Below, piece after piece: positions 10,802-23,089 of a DNA stretch of 64,000 bases. The notes below the pieces were generated by a model that was given only the letters and a program-made list of their open reading frames with translations, had not been told where the DNA came from and ran no database searches. The position numbers and the translations under genes were made by a program. The stretch's first letter is position 1. Every line of letters begins with the position of its first letter. This DNA comes from Capsicum annuum. Its lineage: Eukaryota; Streptophyta; Magnoliopsida; Solanales; Solanaceae. The stretch spans positions 26,776,020 to 26,840,019 of the forward strand of contig NC_061111.1 of the NCBI RefSeq assembly GCF_002878395.1, read 5' to 3'.

Positions 10802-13122
10802 TGTCAAAACCCTTTTTTGCTCGAAGGCCGATCGAGGTCGAAAGGTCTATCCAATTAAAGTGATGATATTGAATAGGGATTATTTTTATTATTTTTTAGA
10901 GTCGCCACTTGGAATTGAGTTTTGGTGTTCCAAGTCACCTTTTTGAATCCCTAATCAAAAGAGAAATGACTCTTTATTATTTTCTGCGAAAACAGAAGAC
11001 CGAATAAGGAATTCTGTTGACCGAAGGGAAGGTGTGAGACACTCCTCGAGTCCCGTGGTTCTAGCACGGTCGTTTTTATTGACTTATCTTGACTTAAATT
11101 ATTTTGATAAATTATGTTTGGGTCTAAGTTCGCTCTCTTTTGATATTTAAAATCTGTCTACATCTCCTATATTAAATAAATCGGTGAAAGTTAATTTTTA
11201 GAAAAATATTTGTCAAAGTACGTTATTGCATCCTTGAATTTTAAAATTATCTCAGAAATATGCGTACGCCGCATTCTTACTTGAGACGAATATTTTAAAT
11301 GTGCTTAAAATTTACCTAACGTTAAAGGCATTAATCTGTCTCCTATAAATTCGAGATAGCTAAACTTACTCTTTTTTTTTTATATTCTTTCCTTCTATTC
11401 AAATTTAAACAAACAACAAATTGAGAATACAAAGTAAAATGATTTAAATTTTTATGCTACTTCATACATAAATATACTATTACAACCGTTTAATGGACAA
11501 GATATATAGAATTAAAATAAACCAATTGAAATAGTAATTAATTATACATACAACATTGAGACAACAACTGAATCATGATGATAAAGAAATATTGACGAAA
11601 AAAGTAAAAGAAAAGAAAAATAAATAAATAAATAAATAAATTAAATCCTTATACTCTACTCTAGTGTAATTTATGTAAGCGAAAATCACTGTGTCATTTA
11701 TCAGGAATATAATCACAACTATTAGTTAAGATATAATTGTTATATTAAATGATTTTTTTTTCTTAACATTGCCTTTCTAAAAGAGAACAAAGGCAAACAA
11801 AAGATTGCTTTTTTTTTTTTTTTTGTATATATGTACTTCCTATAATACTTATTACTACTATTAAATTAAAAAAAAAAAGTTTCTGTCTTTTTTTTTTTTA
11901 CATTTAATCATTTTTACTTAATTTTTCTAGTTAATTACTCATGTAATTAAAATGCATGCTGAAACACTCAGTCTGAATCATGTGGGTGGCATATTGTTAA
12001 ATCAAATAGACAAATATAATATTACTCTAACAATAATTAAACAATGACTAAGCGAATTCCTTATAATTATTTTACGTTAATTTACTCTAAATTTAACAAT
12101 ATTAAATTTCAACATTCTTTTGATAGTATCATAAAAATAATAACAATAGAAATCATTCAAACACATATAAAAGTTGAGCAATTTTATATTATTGGAATCA
12201 AGTCCCACATGATTGTGATGTTATTCTATACAAAGAAAAAATAAAAATTACCTCTTGACGAAAATAATATCCAATCAAAAGAAAGAAAAAGCTACGAACT
12301 CGGAATCACGAATGAAACCTCAAACTCTAACTCATTGTCTACCCCTCTTGTACTCTCTTTGATTTTTTTTCTTTTTCCTAAGTTTTTCACCTCTCCTTCT
12401 ATGATTTTCTCTTTTCAAATCCTTTTCTCTTCTTTGTTTTCTCTAATATTTCTCACTGTTCGTCCTTTTCTTTTTTATTCTAAGTCTTTCTTTTTGGTTT
12501 TTTCTGAGTTTGTTCTCTTTTTTTTTTTTTTTCTTCTCACTAAGTGTTTGGTTTTTCTCCTCTCCTTTTTTGGTTTTTCCGTGTGTGTGTTATATATGTA
12601 AAGGGTTGCGAAGTTGGAGGGAGTTGAGGAGGGTGAGGAAATATAGGGGGTGATTTTAGGTTAGTGGGAAAATGGTTACTAAGGGTGGTTTTAGGGTAAT
12701 GGGTAGATTAGGATAAAATTTTCCTCTTTTTTTTTAAAATTTAAAATAAATATAAAAATAAATAATAATAAAACTTAAAATAAATAAATAAATAAAATAT
12801 TAACTAATTAATTTTTATATTTAAGATAATATAAGAAAATTTATAACTAGCCTAATTAAGATAATACTAAAACTACTAGCTTATTTATTTAAAAAGAAAC
12901 ATATTTTTTAAAAATTTTAGTATTATTACTGTTATTTTTTAAATTGAAATAAAATAAAATAATATCCTAAAATTAACTTTATTTTGTTATTTATTTTTAA
13001 ATAATAATTTATTAAAAATAAAATAAGAATTAAAATAATATCGGATCAAATATAAATATTTAATATCGAAAAATATATATATATATTACACTTTGGGGAA
13101 GGTAAAAAATCACGTGTCTACA
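10802..13122 (-). mobile_element. Long LTR (about 2.3 kb), possibly Tat/Ogre-like gypsy
   Basis: Read on the minus strand it starts TGTAGACACGTGATTTTT (13122) and can end at ...TTTTGACA (10802). Near its end it carries the block 'gtcgccacttggaattgag' and a 'ggtgtgagacactcctcgag' block (both as seen on +), which I associate with long gypsy LTRs. Just beyond the end, at 10758-10782, the minus strand reads GTCGTTGCCAGCGGAGA, resembling a CGTTGCCGGGGA primer-binding site but about 30 nt away from the LTR edge. Coding is absent; the ORF at 12335-12601 lies in a T-rich tract and is not a gene. The lineage is an inference. Confidence 0.5.
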
Positions 13123-13302
13123 GTTGAATGAGAAGTCATTTATTGAGTGCATAAAAGCTACTCTTTTTTGTTTTAGTTTTATATCGAATAGTTTGATTAA
13201 CCTATAATCGACAGATAATCGTAAACCAAACTGAATCAACACATATCTTTTCGATTCGGAAGTGGTTTAGCACATATTGAAAGTTGATAAGCAATAACTT
13301 AA

Positions 13303-13780
13303 GGGTGTATTTGGTAGAAGGAAAATATTTTTCAAAAAATGTTTTTCGACTTTCTCATGTTCAGTTGGTTAAAATTTTTGAAAAATATTTTCTTTAGAAA
13401 AAGAAGTTGCTTATAAATAAGGAAACAGACTTTCTTTATGGAAATAAGAAAAACAAGCTCTACAAATGACATTTCACATTAATTGTATCCTCCCACCTTC
13501 TAACACACTTTATCTTCGCCCCACCTCCCATAGCCCCCATTTCCACCACTTCACACCCCTCCATCAAACCCTCAAATTCCATAGTACTTGTCTAGATTAT
13601 ATACAAATGCTATTAGGATAACATTTTTATACATACATACCAAATACAAGAATATGCAAATGCTATTAGGATAACATTTTTATACATACATGCCAAATAT
13701 AAGAAAATAAGTAAAAAAAAGTTCACTTATTTTCCTTAAAAAAATCTAAAAAAATATTTTCCTTCACACCAAACACATCC
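13303..13780. mobile_element. Tourist-like (PIF/Harbinger) MITE, 478 bp
   Basis: Terminal inverted repeats are gggtgtatttggtagaagga at the left and ggatgtgtttggtgtgaagg at the right (minus strand), both followed by aaaatattttt. TAA flanks both sides (13300-13302 and 13781-13783), the 3-bp duplication expected of PIF/Harbinger. A 50-bp internal phrase beginning caaatgctattaggataac occurs twice (about 13605 and 13657). Confidence 0.82.
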
Positions 13781-13839
13781 TAAATCAAACCTTATAATAC
13801 AAAAATGAAACCAAACCACCCAATAAGCACCCCTACCAC

Positions 13840-14700
13840 AAGGTAATTAAAAAGAAAAAAAGATGGAGTTGAAGGTCCATTATGCAACAACACTTAATCC
13901 TATATGTGAGCTAATTAAGGCTAGAGCTTTTCAACATTTTCAGATGACCGAGTACACATATGTATTGAAAAATAATTTTATATCTCAAAGTAAGTCAGTT
14001 ATAATCTACTCTTTATCCTTATTAATCATACTTAATAGTCATTAATCACTTTTATTACTTACTATAACTTATTATAATTTATCATTTGTTTTCACTGGCA
14101 AAGTTGCGAGATACATGCAGAGAAATGTTTCCTCCTGTATTTTGATATTATGCCCTTTTTTTTATATTCCCAATTTATACTTCTAAAAGAGTATTAAATT
14201 ATGAGAAATACATCTTTACTGGTTAAATATTTTAAGATAGTATCCTTAACATGTCCAACGTACGAGAATTCCAAGTATACTCTCTAAGACTTTCAAATTA
14301 GTCCGTAAGAAATGGCATTAATCAGATCACTAGCTAACAATTTTTAAAAAAATATCCTAATTTTAATTTTTTAATTAAATGTAGTAGATTATTCAAAATC
14401 TTTCTTTTCTAATTGCATTTACCTATTTAACTTCTCAAAGTATAGCCACATTAATAAGTCTCTAATCAACTTTATAGTGAGTCAAGTTTGGGACAACCAA
14501 TATCCTTAGCAGTTAATTAGTTTTTAGTTATATGAGATCAAAGAATTTGGAGTGTCACTTATAAGGAAATCGTTTTTTTTTTCAAGCAATTTGTCTTCCT
14601 ATAAGAAAAGATTTTTCAAAATATTTTGGACACTCAAAACACTAGAAAACTAAAAAATCCATGCCAAACACACTCTTAAAATATGCATGGGTGTTACAAA
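13840..14700 (+). repeat. 5' flank of S1-like locus, copy A
   Basis: The phrases here recur in the same order at 17880-18480 (copy B) and partly at 35480-37070 (copy C): 'gagatcactag..aac', 'ttcttttctaattgcattta', 'tctctaatcaactttat', 'agtttttagttatatgag' and 'atcaaagaatttgga'. This identifies a segmental duplication that includes the S1-like gene downstream. No coding sequence is evident in it. A decayed Tourist-like relative with a 'gccaaacacactctta' end sits at about 14570-14690. Confidence 0.7.
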
Positions 14701-14791
14701 TCTCCTAAAGGAAAGAATCGATTAATTCCATTTTCTAACTTCACGTCTATTAGATTAGATTGCATTCATTGCAATATGAAAGCATCACTCC

Positions 14792-14798
14792 TATAAAG
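14792..14798 (+). promoter_or_regulatory. TATA-box candidate of S1-like copy A
   Basis: TATAAAG lies 63 bp upstream of the presumed ATG at 14861. The surrounding 'actcctataaagt' is conserved at the same distance in copy B (23090-23096), which supports a real former promoter. Confidence 0.5.
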
Positions 14799-14860
14799 TG
14801 AGGGGATCTTTTTTAAGCAAAAAAAAAAAAAAATTAATGAAGGTGAATGAATTCCTCAAC

Positions 14861-15284
14861 ATGACTCTCCACCACCAAAATCATATTTATTTTATTTTTT
14901 ATAATACAGACGACTAATAATCCATTTACTTTAAATTCTAGATACACTATTCATATCCTCAGTAAGCTTACCCCAGAATCTTCACCATCGAAAGTTCATT
15001 GTCAATCTGAAGATGACGATCTTGGAATTTGAACTCTTAATACTGGTGAAGGATTTGATTTCTCATTCCATGCTACAGGAGACACTCTTTTTCATTGTTG
15101 CTTTGTTTGGGGTTCAAAACATAATCATTTTGATGTATTTAGCAATCATAATGATAATTGTAATATAGTGGATTTCAAGAATGAATATTGCAATTATGTT
15201 ATGGAGGCTGATGGTTTTTATTTTGCTATTGGGTCTAATCCTCAGTCTTCTGATTTTAAGTTGATAGCTCCATGGTATTCATGA
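14861..15284 (+). pseudogene. Plant self-incompatibility S1-like (SPH) protein, copy A
   Basis: This is a small secreted protein of the plant S1 family (poppy S-protein homologues). ATG 14861 opens a hydrophobic leader (MTLHHQNHIYFIFY) that breaks early. After a frame change the mature region reads SKLTPESSPSKVHCQSEDDD, then LGI, a TGA stop at 15030-15032, then TLNTGEGFDFSFHA, GDTLFHCCFVWGSK, FDVFSNHND, EYCNYVMEADGFYFAIGS and ends LIAPWYS* at 15284. The HCQSEDDDLG, F.FSF, TLF.C.F.WGS, Cys and DGFYF motifs in this order define the S1 family. One frameshift or deletion near the leader and one stop make it a pseudogene. A second copy lies at 23163-23584. S1 proteins act extracellularly; no role can be assigned here. 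Confidence 0.85.
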
Positions 15285-15603
15285 GTCTTTTGGAGGAAAA
15301 AGATTAAATGTATATTGGATTTTCTCCTTCAACTTATTAATATCATAAGAGTTCAGTCTTTGCGTTATTTGATTAAAGTTGTTGGTAAAAAATAACTACA
15401 TGGTATAACTCTTAACTTAAATTACATCCTTAAAATATTTAGACTCATATTTTAAAGTTGTGTTAATATAACACTTGAGACTGATAAAACTTTAGACCGT
15501 CACCTAGTGACTATAAAATTGAAGTCGTGATCTAAGATATTGTGCTTTTTTTTTGTTTCCGCTTTTAATTTATACTAAAAGAGTTTGTTAAATTCTAAGG
15601 AAC
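15285..15603. other. 3' flank of S1-like copy A
   Basis: The flank shares 'attacatccttaaaatattt' with 23716-23737 and 'cacctagtgactataaaatt' with about 26778-26800. It is therefore part of the duplication and marks the site where a Copia element later split copy B. Confidence 0.65.
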
Positions 15604-17631
15604 TGTCACAATTCAAATCCGTCATAAGTAACAGTCACACTACTCATCCGATGGGAGAACTAATTATCCTGAACGACAATGCCATAATCCACATTTAGAA
15701 AAAATAAGCGAAACTAATTCATCAATATATCATCCAATTTAAAACCAAATCATAAGTACAGTTTGAGATAGAAAAGTACTTACGCAAAAACCATCCCTAG
15801 GCCCAAAAACTTATTTGTACCAAAATATCTAAGAATGTCAAGGAGAAAATGCGCCCCAAAACTGAAATAAAACATAAATTCAAAACTAGAGAACTATGTC
15901 AATAAGAAAAGATTTCATGGTAGCTTGAATATGTTGCTCACCCTAAAATCTGGAGTCAACCGCTGAAATCACAAGTAAAGTTTCGTAGGAGCCGCTGGAA
16001 TGTGCGCTGCACTCAAAAAAGTAAATGCGAGTACGTGTAGTATCAGCACACAAGAACAACAGTGTCCTGGTAGAGTCATTTGGTCAACTCAAGATGAGAA
16101 TATGAATCTATAACTAAGTTATAGTACAACAAGTTAATCTATGCTTAACAAACATACACTTAGCATAACAAGAAACAATGAGCAATTACGAATCAAACCA
16201 GCAAATCAACATATCATCACCAAGTCAAGTTTAGTCAAGCCAAGCCAAAAATAAGCCAAGATAATTTATTAAGTATAAAAATATATTTTTTTGATTCACT
16301 CATGGAACCATCAAACTCGCCTGATCCTCGTATATACGCGCTAAGGGATATACAATCACCCTCTAACCATGACCTGCAGGGGACAATTACTGTCCATGTA
16401 CTAAAATTCTAGACATAAGTGTCTGTCAACCTTGCTTCACCAAAAGCCCATGAGAACGTTCTAAATACTGAACATTCCACATTTAGCAAGTAAGGTAGAT
16501 CAAAATCATATAACAACCACAAATTACAAAGACCATAACAAACAACATTCACTAACAAGGCATACTACAAAATAGTTAACATGGCCCTATAGCACAAATT
16601 GAATTAAAATATAATATCATTATCTACCTCGAACCAAGCTTACAAAACTGCTCTATGTCGGAGCTCTGTCCATTCGTGCAATTTCTGCTTGCTCGTGGTC
16701 TAGAACATGCATATAAATAAATGATTAAGGAAATGACCTAACATGTGGCATTTATAACTCACACCCAACTTATAAGGTCATATTCGTGATCATTTTCTTT
16801 CTGTTCTACAAAATTTTTCACCGTAATTCACCTAAAACTATTAATTTCATGGATAAATTAGTGAATTGACGGAATGCAAGGGTAAATTAAATATTAATAA
16901 TTAAAACTCATTAACTTATTCCTTAATTTTCCCCCTTGAACCAGCAATTAACCTAAATCCTCCCTAAAATCCTCTCTGAATTCTATAAATTAATTATTCT
17001 TAGGTTTAATAATTAAATACAAGTTAACGGGGAAGAATTTCTTACCTTAACGAAGTCAAATAAAAAAAAATTGGTGTGTTTTTTTCTAAATTGCCCTTTC
17101 TTTGTTCCAAAATGAGTTTTAGAAAAATAATATTTTAATAAATCTGCAGTTTCCCCTGCTATAGCAGTGCCACTATAGCAATAACGACCGCTGTAGCGAT
17201 TGTTGACTGTCGCTATAGCGAAAATTTCTCCGCTATGGTGCTTGCCGCTATAGCAATGTGTCGACAACTATAGCAGCATCGACGGGACAGAATGTCTGTC
17301 TTTCCCAAAAAATCTCACTTTTTGCAATACACATTAAACCTGGAATATCATGAACAGTGTCTTTTACACTAAGATCAATTCCAGTTGTTCTACTTATCCA
17401 AATTCAATTCAGTAAACTTCTATGGATTTCTTATCGTCTTAGCTAACTAGAAATCAAAACAAATACCACTATCCTAATTCATATCATTCTCATCTATCCC
17501 TAGGCCACACTTCACTCTGAAATTGATTGAAACTAGCCTAACTTAAAATTTGTAACTTCTAAACAAAAAAGAATTTGGACATGAGATTTTAAATGTAGGA
17601 CTCATACTCAACGAAGGAAAGGATCGTTACA
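15604..17631 (-). mobile_element. Solo LTR of a gypsy-type element, about 2.03 kb
   Basis: Read on the minus strand the segment starts TGTAACGATCCTTTCC (17631) and ends GAATTGTGACA (15604), i.e. TG...CA. The flanks GGAAC (15599-15603) and AGAAC (17632-17636) match at 4 of 5. Inside, at about 17155-17280, are several copies of a 'cgctatagcg' palindrome-like word (ctatagcag, ctatagcaat, cgctatagcgaaa). No pol is present, so it is a solo LTR left by recombination. It sits between copies A and B of the S1 duplication. Confidence 0.7.
17155..17280. repeat. CGCTATAGCG-type word cluster in the solo LTR
   Basis: About seven variants of (g/c)ctatagc(a/g) occur in 125 bp, several inside CGCTATAGCG palindromes. 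I have seen similar text in Solanaceae LTRs. The ORF running through it (17013-17267, minus) is a repeat artefact. Confidence 0.7.
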
Positions 17632-17721
17632 AGAACACTATTTGAAGTAGAGATTTTTTCCACTGCATTCAATTAAAAATTTGTGCAATGAAACATGATT
17701 TTTTCACCTAATTCTACCAAA

Positions 17722-17885
17722 ATGGCTACTAAAAAAACACATAGCGGAAAACATATTCTTACTAAAACACTAAGAAGCGTCTTAATTTTTATATTACTAT
17801 TCTTTTAATTAATTTAATCAAAATATTTGTTGAAATAGCCACTGAACAATTTTTCATGAAATAGAGCTATTTTTTAGTAGTGACT
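17722..17885. mobile_element. Possible small CACTA- or PIF-like MITE
   Basis: The left end, ggctactaaaaaaacac, and the right end read on the minus strand, cactactaaaaaatagctc, are similar inverted repeats around 160 bp of AT-rich DNA. No target duplication was identified, so the class is open. Confidence 0.35.
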
Positions 17886-18480
17886 TACATCTTTATCGAT
17901 AAAATATCTTTTAAAATGGCGGCTTTAACACACTTCAAACTTAGGGAATTCCATGTATATTTCGTAAGATTTTTAAATTAGTTCGTAAGAAATGCCACTA
18001 ATGAGATCACTAGTCAACATTTTTAGTAGTACCTACTTTTAATTTCTTAATTAAATATAGCAGAATATTATAAATCTTTCTTTTCTAGCTGCATTTACTA
18101 AACGATTGCTCTAACTTATCAAAGTGTACTCTCACCACATTAATGAGTTTCTAATCAACTTTATTGTAAGTTAAGTTTGGAAAACTAATATCATTATCAA
18201 TTATTCATTTTTTAGAGTCAAATGATATAAACTTTAATCAATATTTTAAGATATATTTTTTAATCGTATTAAAAAAATTGCAATTATAATAGTTTTCATA
18301 TAGTTTTTGAATATCTATATTTAAATTTTAAAATATTGAATCAATCGAATCTAATTTAATTTTAAAAATTAGTCAGATTGACCCTCGAAAAATAAAACAT
18401 GCGAATAACTGAGAGAGTAATTAGTCTTTAGTTATATGAGACCAAAGAATTTGGACTGTGACCTATGAGGAAGCCCGCCC
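17886..18480 (+). repeat. 5' flank of S1-like locus, copy B
   Basis: Sequence colinear with 14280-14580 (copy A): 'gagatcactagtcaacattt', 'tttcttttctagctgcattt', 'gagtttctaatcaacttta', 'ttagttatatgagaccaaag'. The gene it belonged to (23163-23584) is now 4.7 kb away because of the insertions between them. Confidence 0.7.
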
Positions 18481-18575
18481 TTTTTTTCATTTTAAAAGGT
18501 ATCAGCCTTCCTAAAAACAATATTTTCAAAAATATTTTACTAATCAAACACAACAAAATTGAGAAACTCCATACC

Positions 18576-18579
<4 letters not shown>

Positions 18580-18617
<38 letters not shown>

Positions 18618-18633
18618 TATATATATATATATT
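18580..18633. repeat. (TA)n microsatellite
   Basis: A pure and near-pure AT dinucleotide tract. ORFs across it on both strands are artefacts. Confidence 0.95.
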
Positions 18634-18639
18634 TGATAA

Positions 18640-19500
18640 TGGAGCACGGATCCAATATGTTACTTTTTTATTTTAATTTATGTGATATAAATGAAATTTG
18701 AAAAGTCAATAATTTTTTTACATAATTCTCAGATAAGATATGTTATTTTTTTATCCTAATTTATGTGACACTAATGGAATAATTGAGAAAGTCAATCAAA
18801 TTTGTTATATACAATTTTAGATATTTTAAGTTGTTAATTATATTATGATTTATATGACTTTCTACGTAATTTTCTAGTAATATCCCTCTATCCCAATTGA
18901 CAAGACATCGACAGAACCTTAAAAGTCAAACATATTTTTAATACATCTTTCAAATATTTTAGATTGATAATTATTGTGATTTATATTACTTTTCATGAAA
19001 TTTTCAAATAATGTATCCAATTAATGTTGCATTATTATGATTTATATTACTTTTTGCGAAATTTTTAAACGACATATCTCAATTTATATTGCACTGATAA
19101 AATTTTGAGTCAATCAAAATTTTTTATGTGGCTCCAAATTATTTAAATTAGTAAGTATTATAATTTATAATATTTTTTACACAGTTTTCAAATATATAAC
19201 AGGTTAAAACTAAAAATAAAATAATTACATTAAAATTTAGACAATCAATTATATTTTTAATATATTTTTAAATTTTTTAAGTTGTTATCTATTATAATTT
19301 GTAATATTTTTTGACATTGTAATTTAATATTTTAAGATTTTAGCTATTATATTTTGTAATACTCTCCTTGTTCAGACTTTTATGGCATTGATAGTCAATT
19401 ATATTTTAAAAATAGTTTAAGCTTTTAATTATTGTGATTTATAATATTTTTTTCTATTTCAATTTAAGCGACACCAATATAATTTCGAGAGTCAACCAAA
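18640..19500. repeat. Tandem array of decayed Stowaway-like end units
   Basis: Roughly six degenerate units of 85-200 bp each contain 'ccaatttatgtgacactaat' (variants at about 18745, 18893, 19078, 19372 and 19455), then 'gagtcaatcaaa', then 'ttaattattatgatttatat' and a T-rich end. The same unit appears inverted at 40780-41850. No coding potential. Confidence 0.6.
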
Positions 19501-19963
19501 TATAACTATTGAAGTAGCGAAGCAGATATGTATTAAATGACTCATAATAACTAATAGAAGTGATGTAGTAAAATTGCTATAAAAATACATGTAAATTTAA
19601 GTGGGTCTCATATAAGATGTCAAATTAATTTAGAACATCAATATTTAATTTATCATTTTATGTCTATTTTATTCTTTTTATTAAATATTATTAATTTCTT
19701 AATACTCAGATGACTTTTAATAATTAATTAGGGGTCATATAGTAAAATTACGATTGAAGCAGCTGAAGCAGACATGCCATAGATGCCTATTTTTTTAATT
19801 AACTATTATTAATTTTCTAATACGTAAATAACATATAATAATTAATTAAGTGTGATATAGTAAAATTATGGAGCAAACAGGCAGCGAGAAGTAGACATGA
19901 CAATTGCCAGCTGCATGCTTGACCTGACTGCTCACTTGCGCTTATATATAGTAGAAATATATA
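19501..19963. other. No gene seen; short tandem phrase
   Basis: The phrase 'gaagcagacatg' with surrounding 'atagtaaaatta' and 'aataattaattag' recurs at about 19510, 19730 and 19850, a weak tandem repeat. Nothing codes here. Confidence 0.45.
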
Positions 19964-20069
19964 CTTCATTCGTTTCAAAATAGTTGACTTTCTTTCTAAA
20001 AGTATTTTTTTTAATTTAATTGTCTCATTTATGAAATTAAGAGAATTTTATTATGTTCTTCCAATACTA

Positions 20070-21141
20070 TGTTAGGATTGAAATAATTAGGAGTCATGCG
20101 GAAGCTAGCAAAGCAAACTTTGAAAGACCAAGGATAAGAAGATAAACGAGAAATAAATCAAAAGAGACACAATAATTTAACGTGATTCGTTCAATCGACC
20201 TATATCCACAAAAGGAGATGAACAATCCACTATATAAAAGAGAGTACAAACTGTCAAAAAAGACAACCACACACAATTCACTCAGAATAAAAAGAGGTTC
20301 ACACAAGTGATACCGCAACGCTTGTGTCTCAAAAAGTCTCCCCCAAAATGAAACTCACAAATCCCTAGGACTACATTGTGGATGCTAAAATATTAGAACA
20401 ATGGAGTCTCTATTTATAGAGTCTATAACCTTTTCTTACAAGAATAAGGATTATCCAAATATGGAGAATATGTTTTTCTTTTCCTAAAAGGAAACTCAAT
20501 TATGGTACCTAAAGGAAAACTCAATTATGGTAAGAAAGTCAGGACAAACATCAATAATTCTCTCTCTTGACCTGAATTTCTGATTAAATAAATTTGCTTC
20601 ACCTTCTTCATGTAATCTTCAAAAAGTTCAATCTTCATTAAATCTTGCCTCTATACAGAGGAACACTCTGATAAAATTTCTCGAACCAAAATCTTCATTA
20701 TTGTCTAATAGGTTACGACTAGAACTGAATCCGCCAAGATGAACAACCGATTTTAACCTCGCTCTGATACCACTTGTTAATAGGGGTGTGCATCGATCGG
20801 TTCGGTTTGGTTTTACATATTATCGGTTCGGTTTATCGATTTTTTATTTTTAAATATGCTAAACCAATAACCAAACCAATAAGATATTTTTTATCGGTTT
20901 TTAGTCTTTAACGATTTGATTTTTTATTTAACCGATAAGAAAATACTCATAAAATAAAAATAGTAGTAACTAACATGAAAAAAATGAATCTTAGTTGCAA
21001 CCAAAAATCCTACATGATGTGTTTAAAATTTACAAAAATCTTCAAGTTTGAACTAAATGTTGTTAGAAGAAATTAAGAGTTTGTATAATTAAAATAATAG
21101 GTTTGTTAATTTGTAGAAATAAAAGAGAAATATATAATAAG

Positions 21142-21190
<49 letters not shown>

Positions 21191-22572
21191 GTTATCGGTT
21201 TACCCAATAACCCAATAAGAAAAAATTGAACCAAACCAATAACCCAATAACTTTTTTTTATAAAACCATTAAAAAATCGTTAACTCAATAACCCAATAAC
21301 AATAAACTAATAACATTTTTATCGGTTCCATTTATTGGTCGGTTCGATTTTTGCACACCCCTACTTGTTAAGACCGAAATAATCAGGTGTCATGCGGAAG
21401 CTAGCAAAGCAAACCTCGAAAGGCCATGAATAAGAATATATGCGAGAAATAAATCAAAAGAAACACAAGAATTTAACATTGTTCGGTCAATCGACCTACA
21501 TTCAAACAAAAGGAGATGAACAATCCACTATATAAAAGAGAGTACAAACTGTCAAGAGAGACAACCTAATACAATTCACTCTAAATAAAAAGAGGTTCAC
21601 ACAAGTGATACCGTAACACTTGTGTCTCACAAAGTCTCCCCCTAAACGAAACTCTCAAACCCCTAGGACTACTTTATGGATGCTACAGAACTAGAAGAAA
21701 TGAGTCTTTATTTATAGAGTCTATAACCTTTTCCAACAAGAATAAGGATTACCCAAATATGAAGAATATGTTTTCCTTTTCCTAAAAGGAAACCCAATTA
21801 TGGTACCTAAAAGAAAACTCAATTATGGTAAGAAAGTCAGGAAAAACACCAACAATTCTCCCCCTTAGCCTAAATTTCTGATAAAATAAATTTGTTCCAA
21901 CTTCTTCATGTAGTCTTCAACAAGTTCAATCTCCATCTCCAAAATCTCCTTCATTAAATCTTACCTCTACACAGAGTAACACTCTGATAAAATTTTTATA
22001 ACCAAAATCTTCATTATCGTCTAATAGGTTGCGGTTAAAACTGAATCCGCCAAGATGAACTCCCGATATTAACCTCGCTCTGATACCACTTTGTTAGGAT
22101 CGAAATAATTAGAAGTCATGCAGAAGCTAGCAAAGCAAACTTTGAACCAAGGATAAGAAGATAAACGAGAAATAATCCAAAGAGACACAATAATTTAACG
22201 TGGTTCATTCAACCGACCTACATCCACAAAAGGGGATGAGTAATCCACTATGTAAAAGAGAATACAAACTGTCAAGAGAGACAACCTCATACAATTCACT
22301 CAGAATAAAAAGAGGTTCACACAAGTGATACCACAACGCTTGTTTCTTACAAAGTCTCTCCCAAACGAAACTCTAAAATCCCTAGAACTACATTGTGGAT
22401 GCTACAAAATTAGAAGAAGGGAGCCTCTATTCATAGAGTCTATAACCTTTTCTTACAAGAATAAGGATTAGCCAAATATGGAGAATATGTTTTCCTTTTC
22501 CTAAAAGAAACTCAATTATGGTACCTAAAGAAAAACCCAATTATGGTAAGAAAGTCAGGACAAACACCAACA
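20070..22572 (-). mobile_element. TRIM-like non-autonomous LTR element with three LTRs
   Basis: Structure on the plus strand: LTR 20070-20556, internal 20557-20774, LTR 20775-21854 (interrupted by a hAT MITE), internal 21855-22091, LTR 22092-22572. Each LTR is about 480 bp and runs tgttagga(t/c)... to ...ca(c/t)caaca. Each internal piece is only about 220-235 bp, with a polypurine tract at one edge (ctcccccttag on +) and a primer-binding site at the other (gctctgataccac, i.e. TGGTATCAGAGC for initiator Met-tRNA). The whole is flanked by a perfect 5-bp duplication TACTA (20065-20069, 22573-22577). It encodes no protein. The LTR-int-LTR-int-LTR layout implies unequal recombination between copies or a concatemer. 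Confidence 0.88.
20781..21363. mobile_element. hAT-like MITE, 583 bp, inside the middle LTR
   Basis: It has a perfect 12-bp terminal inverted repeat TAGGGGTGTGCA and a perfect 8-bp target duplication CTTGTTAA (20773-20780, 21364-21371). The interior is rich in 'atcggttcggttt' and 'aacccaataac' words and holds a (TA)n tract at about 21147-21187. The same family forms the split element at 42171/63848. Confidence 0.9.
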
Positions 22573-22658
22573 TACTACCCTTATTATTAAATGAATACAT
22601 AAAGTATATAAACACAAATTTATATTTTCAAAATATAATCAATAAGACTAATTCGATA

Positions 22659-22903
22659 CTCCCTCCGTCTATCTTTACTTGTCCATTTTTCTATTGACAC
22701 AAGGATTAAGAAACAATAAATAAAGAGTAGTGGTAATTTTACCATATTATTCTTTGGATATAATAAATTTAATGCTTTGAGAATGAATTAGATAATGAAT
22801 CGTATTTAATGCTAAGAGTCAAATAAGTAAAAAATAGGTAAATTATCAATTGATTTTATAAACTTGACAAATATTGTTGGACATTAGATGGAAGGAGGGA
22901 GCA
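22659..22903. mobile_element. Stowaway-like (Tc1/Mariner) MITE, about 245 bp
   Basis: The left end, ctccctccgtctatcttta, and the right end on the minus strand, ctccctccttccatctaatg, are inverted repeats next to TA dinucleotides. The related locus at 51345-51500 lacks this insertion, reading straight from 'ggctaatttgata' into 'ttaatattttcttgatggga'. Confidence 0.8.
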
Positions 22904-23089
22904 ATAAATATTTCTTAAAGGGAATGTCAAGTCAACAAGGGTCAACTATTTTGAAATGGAGGGAATATATATATTATTTTACAAAATTTTCTAAAATAAA
23001 TGAATTAAATACTTCCCTTTTCTGGCTATATCTATTAGATTAGATCATTTAACTGCCTTAATATTCATGTTCCAATATGAAAGAACTCC

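Larger units (their letters stand above)
19964..22966. mobile_element. Stowaway-like MITE ends split by nested insertions
   Basis: The left end, acttcattcgtttcaaaata then gttgactttct, pairs with the right end, gtcaactattttgaaatgga then gggaata, as an inverted repeat. Between them lie the three-LTR element (20070-22572) and another Stowaway MITE (22659-22903). A copy of the internal sequence without the inner MITE exists at about 51345-51500. Outer ends are approximate. Confidence 0.55.

Noticed and set aside
12335..12601. 88-aa hydrophobic Phe/Leu/Ser ORF
   Set aside because: It lies in a T-rich pyrimidine tract of an LTR, with no homologue-like motifs. The composition alone explains the open frame.
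17013..17267. Tyr/Ser/Gly-rich ORF (CYSGKHHSGE...)
   Set aside because: It is the CGCTATAGCG-type repeat inside a solo LTR read as protein.
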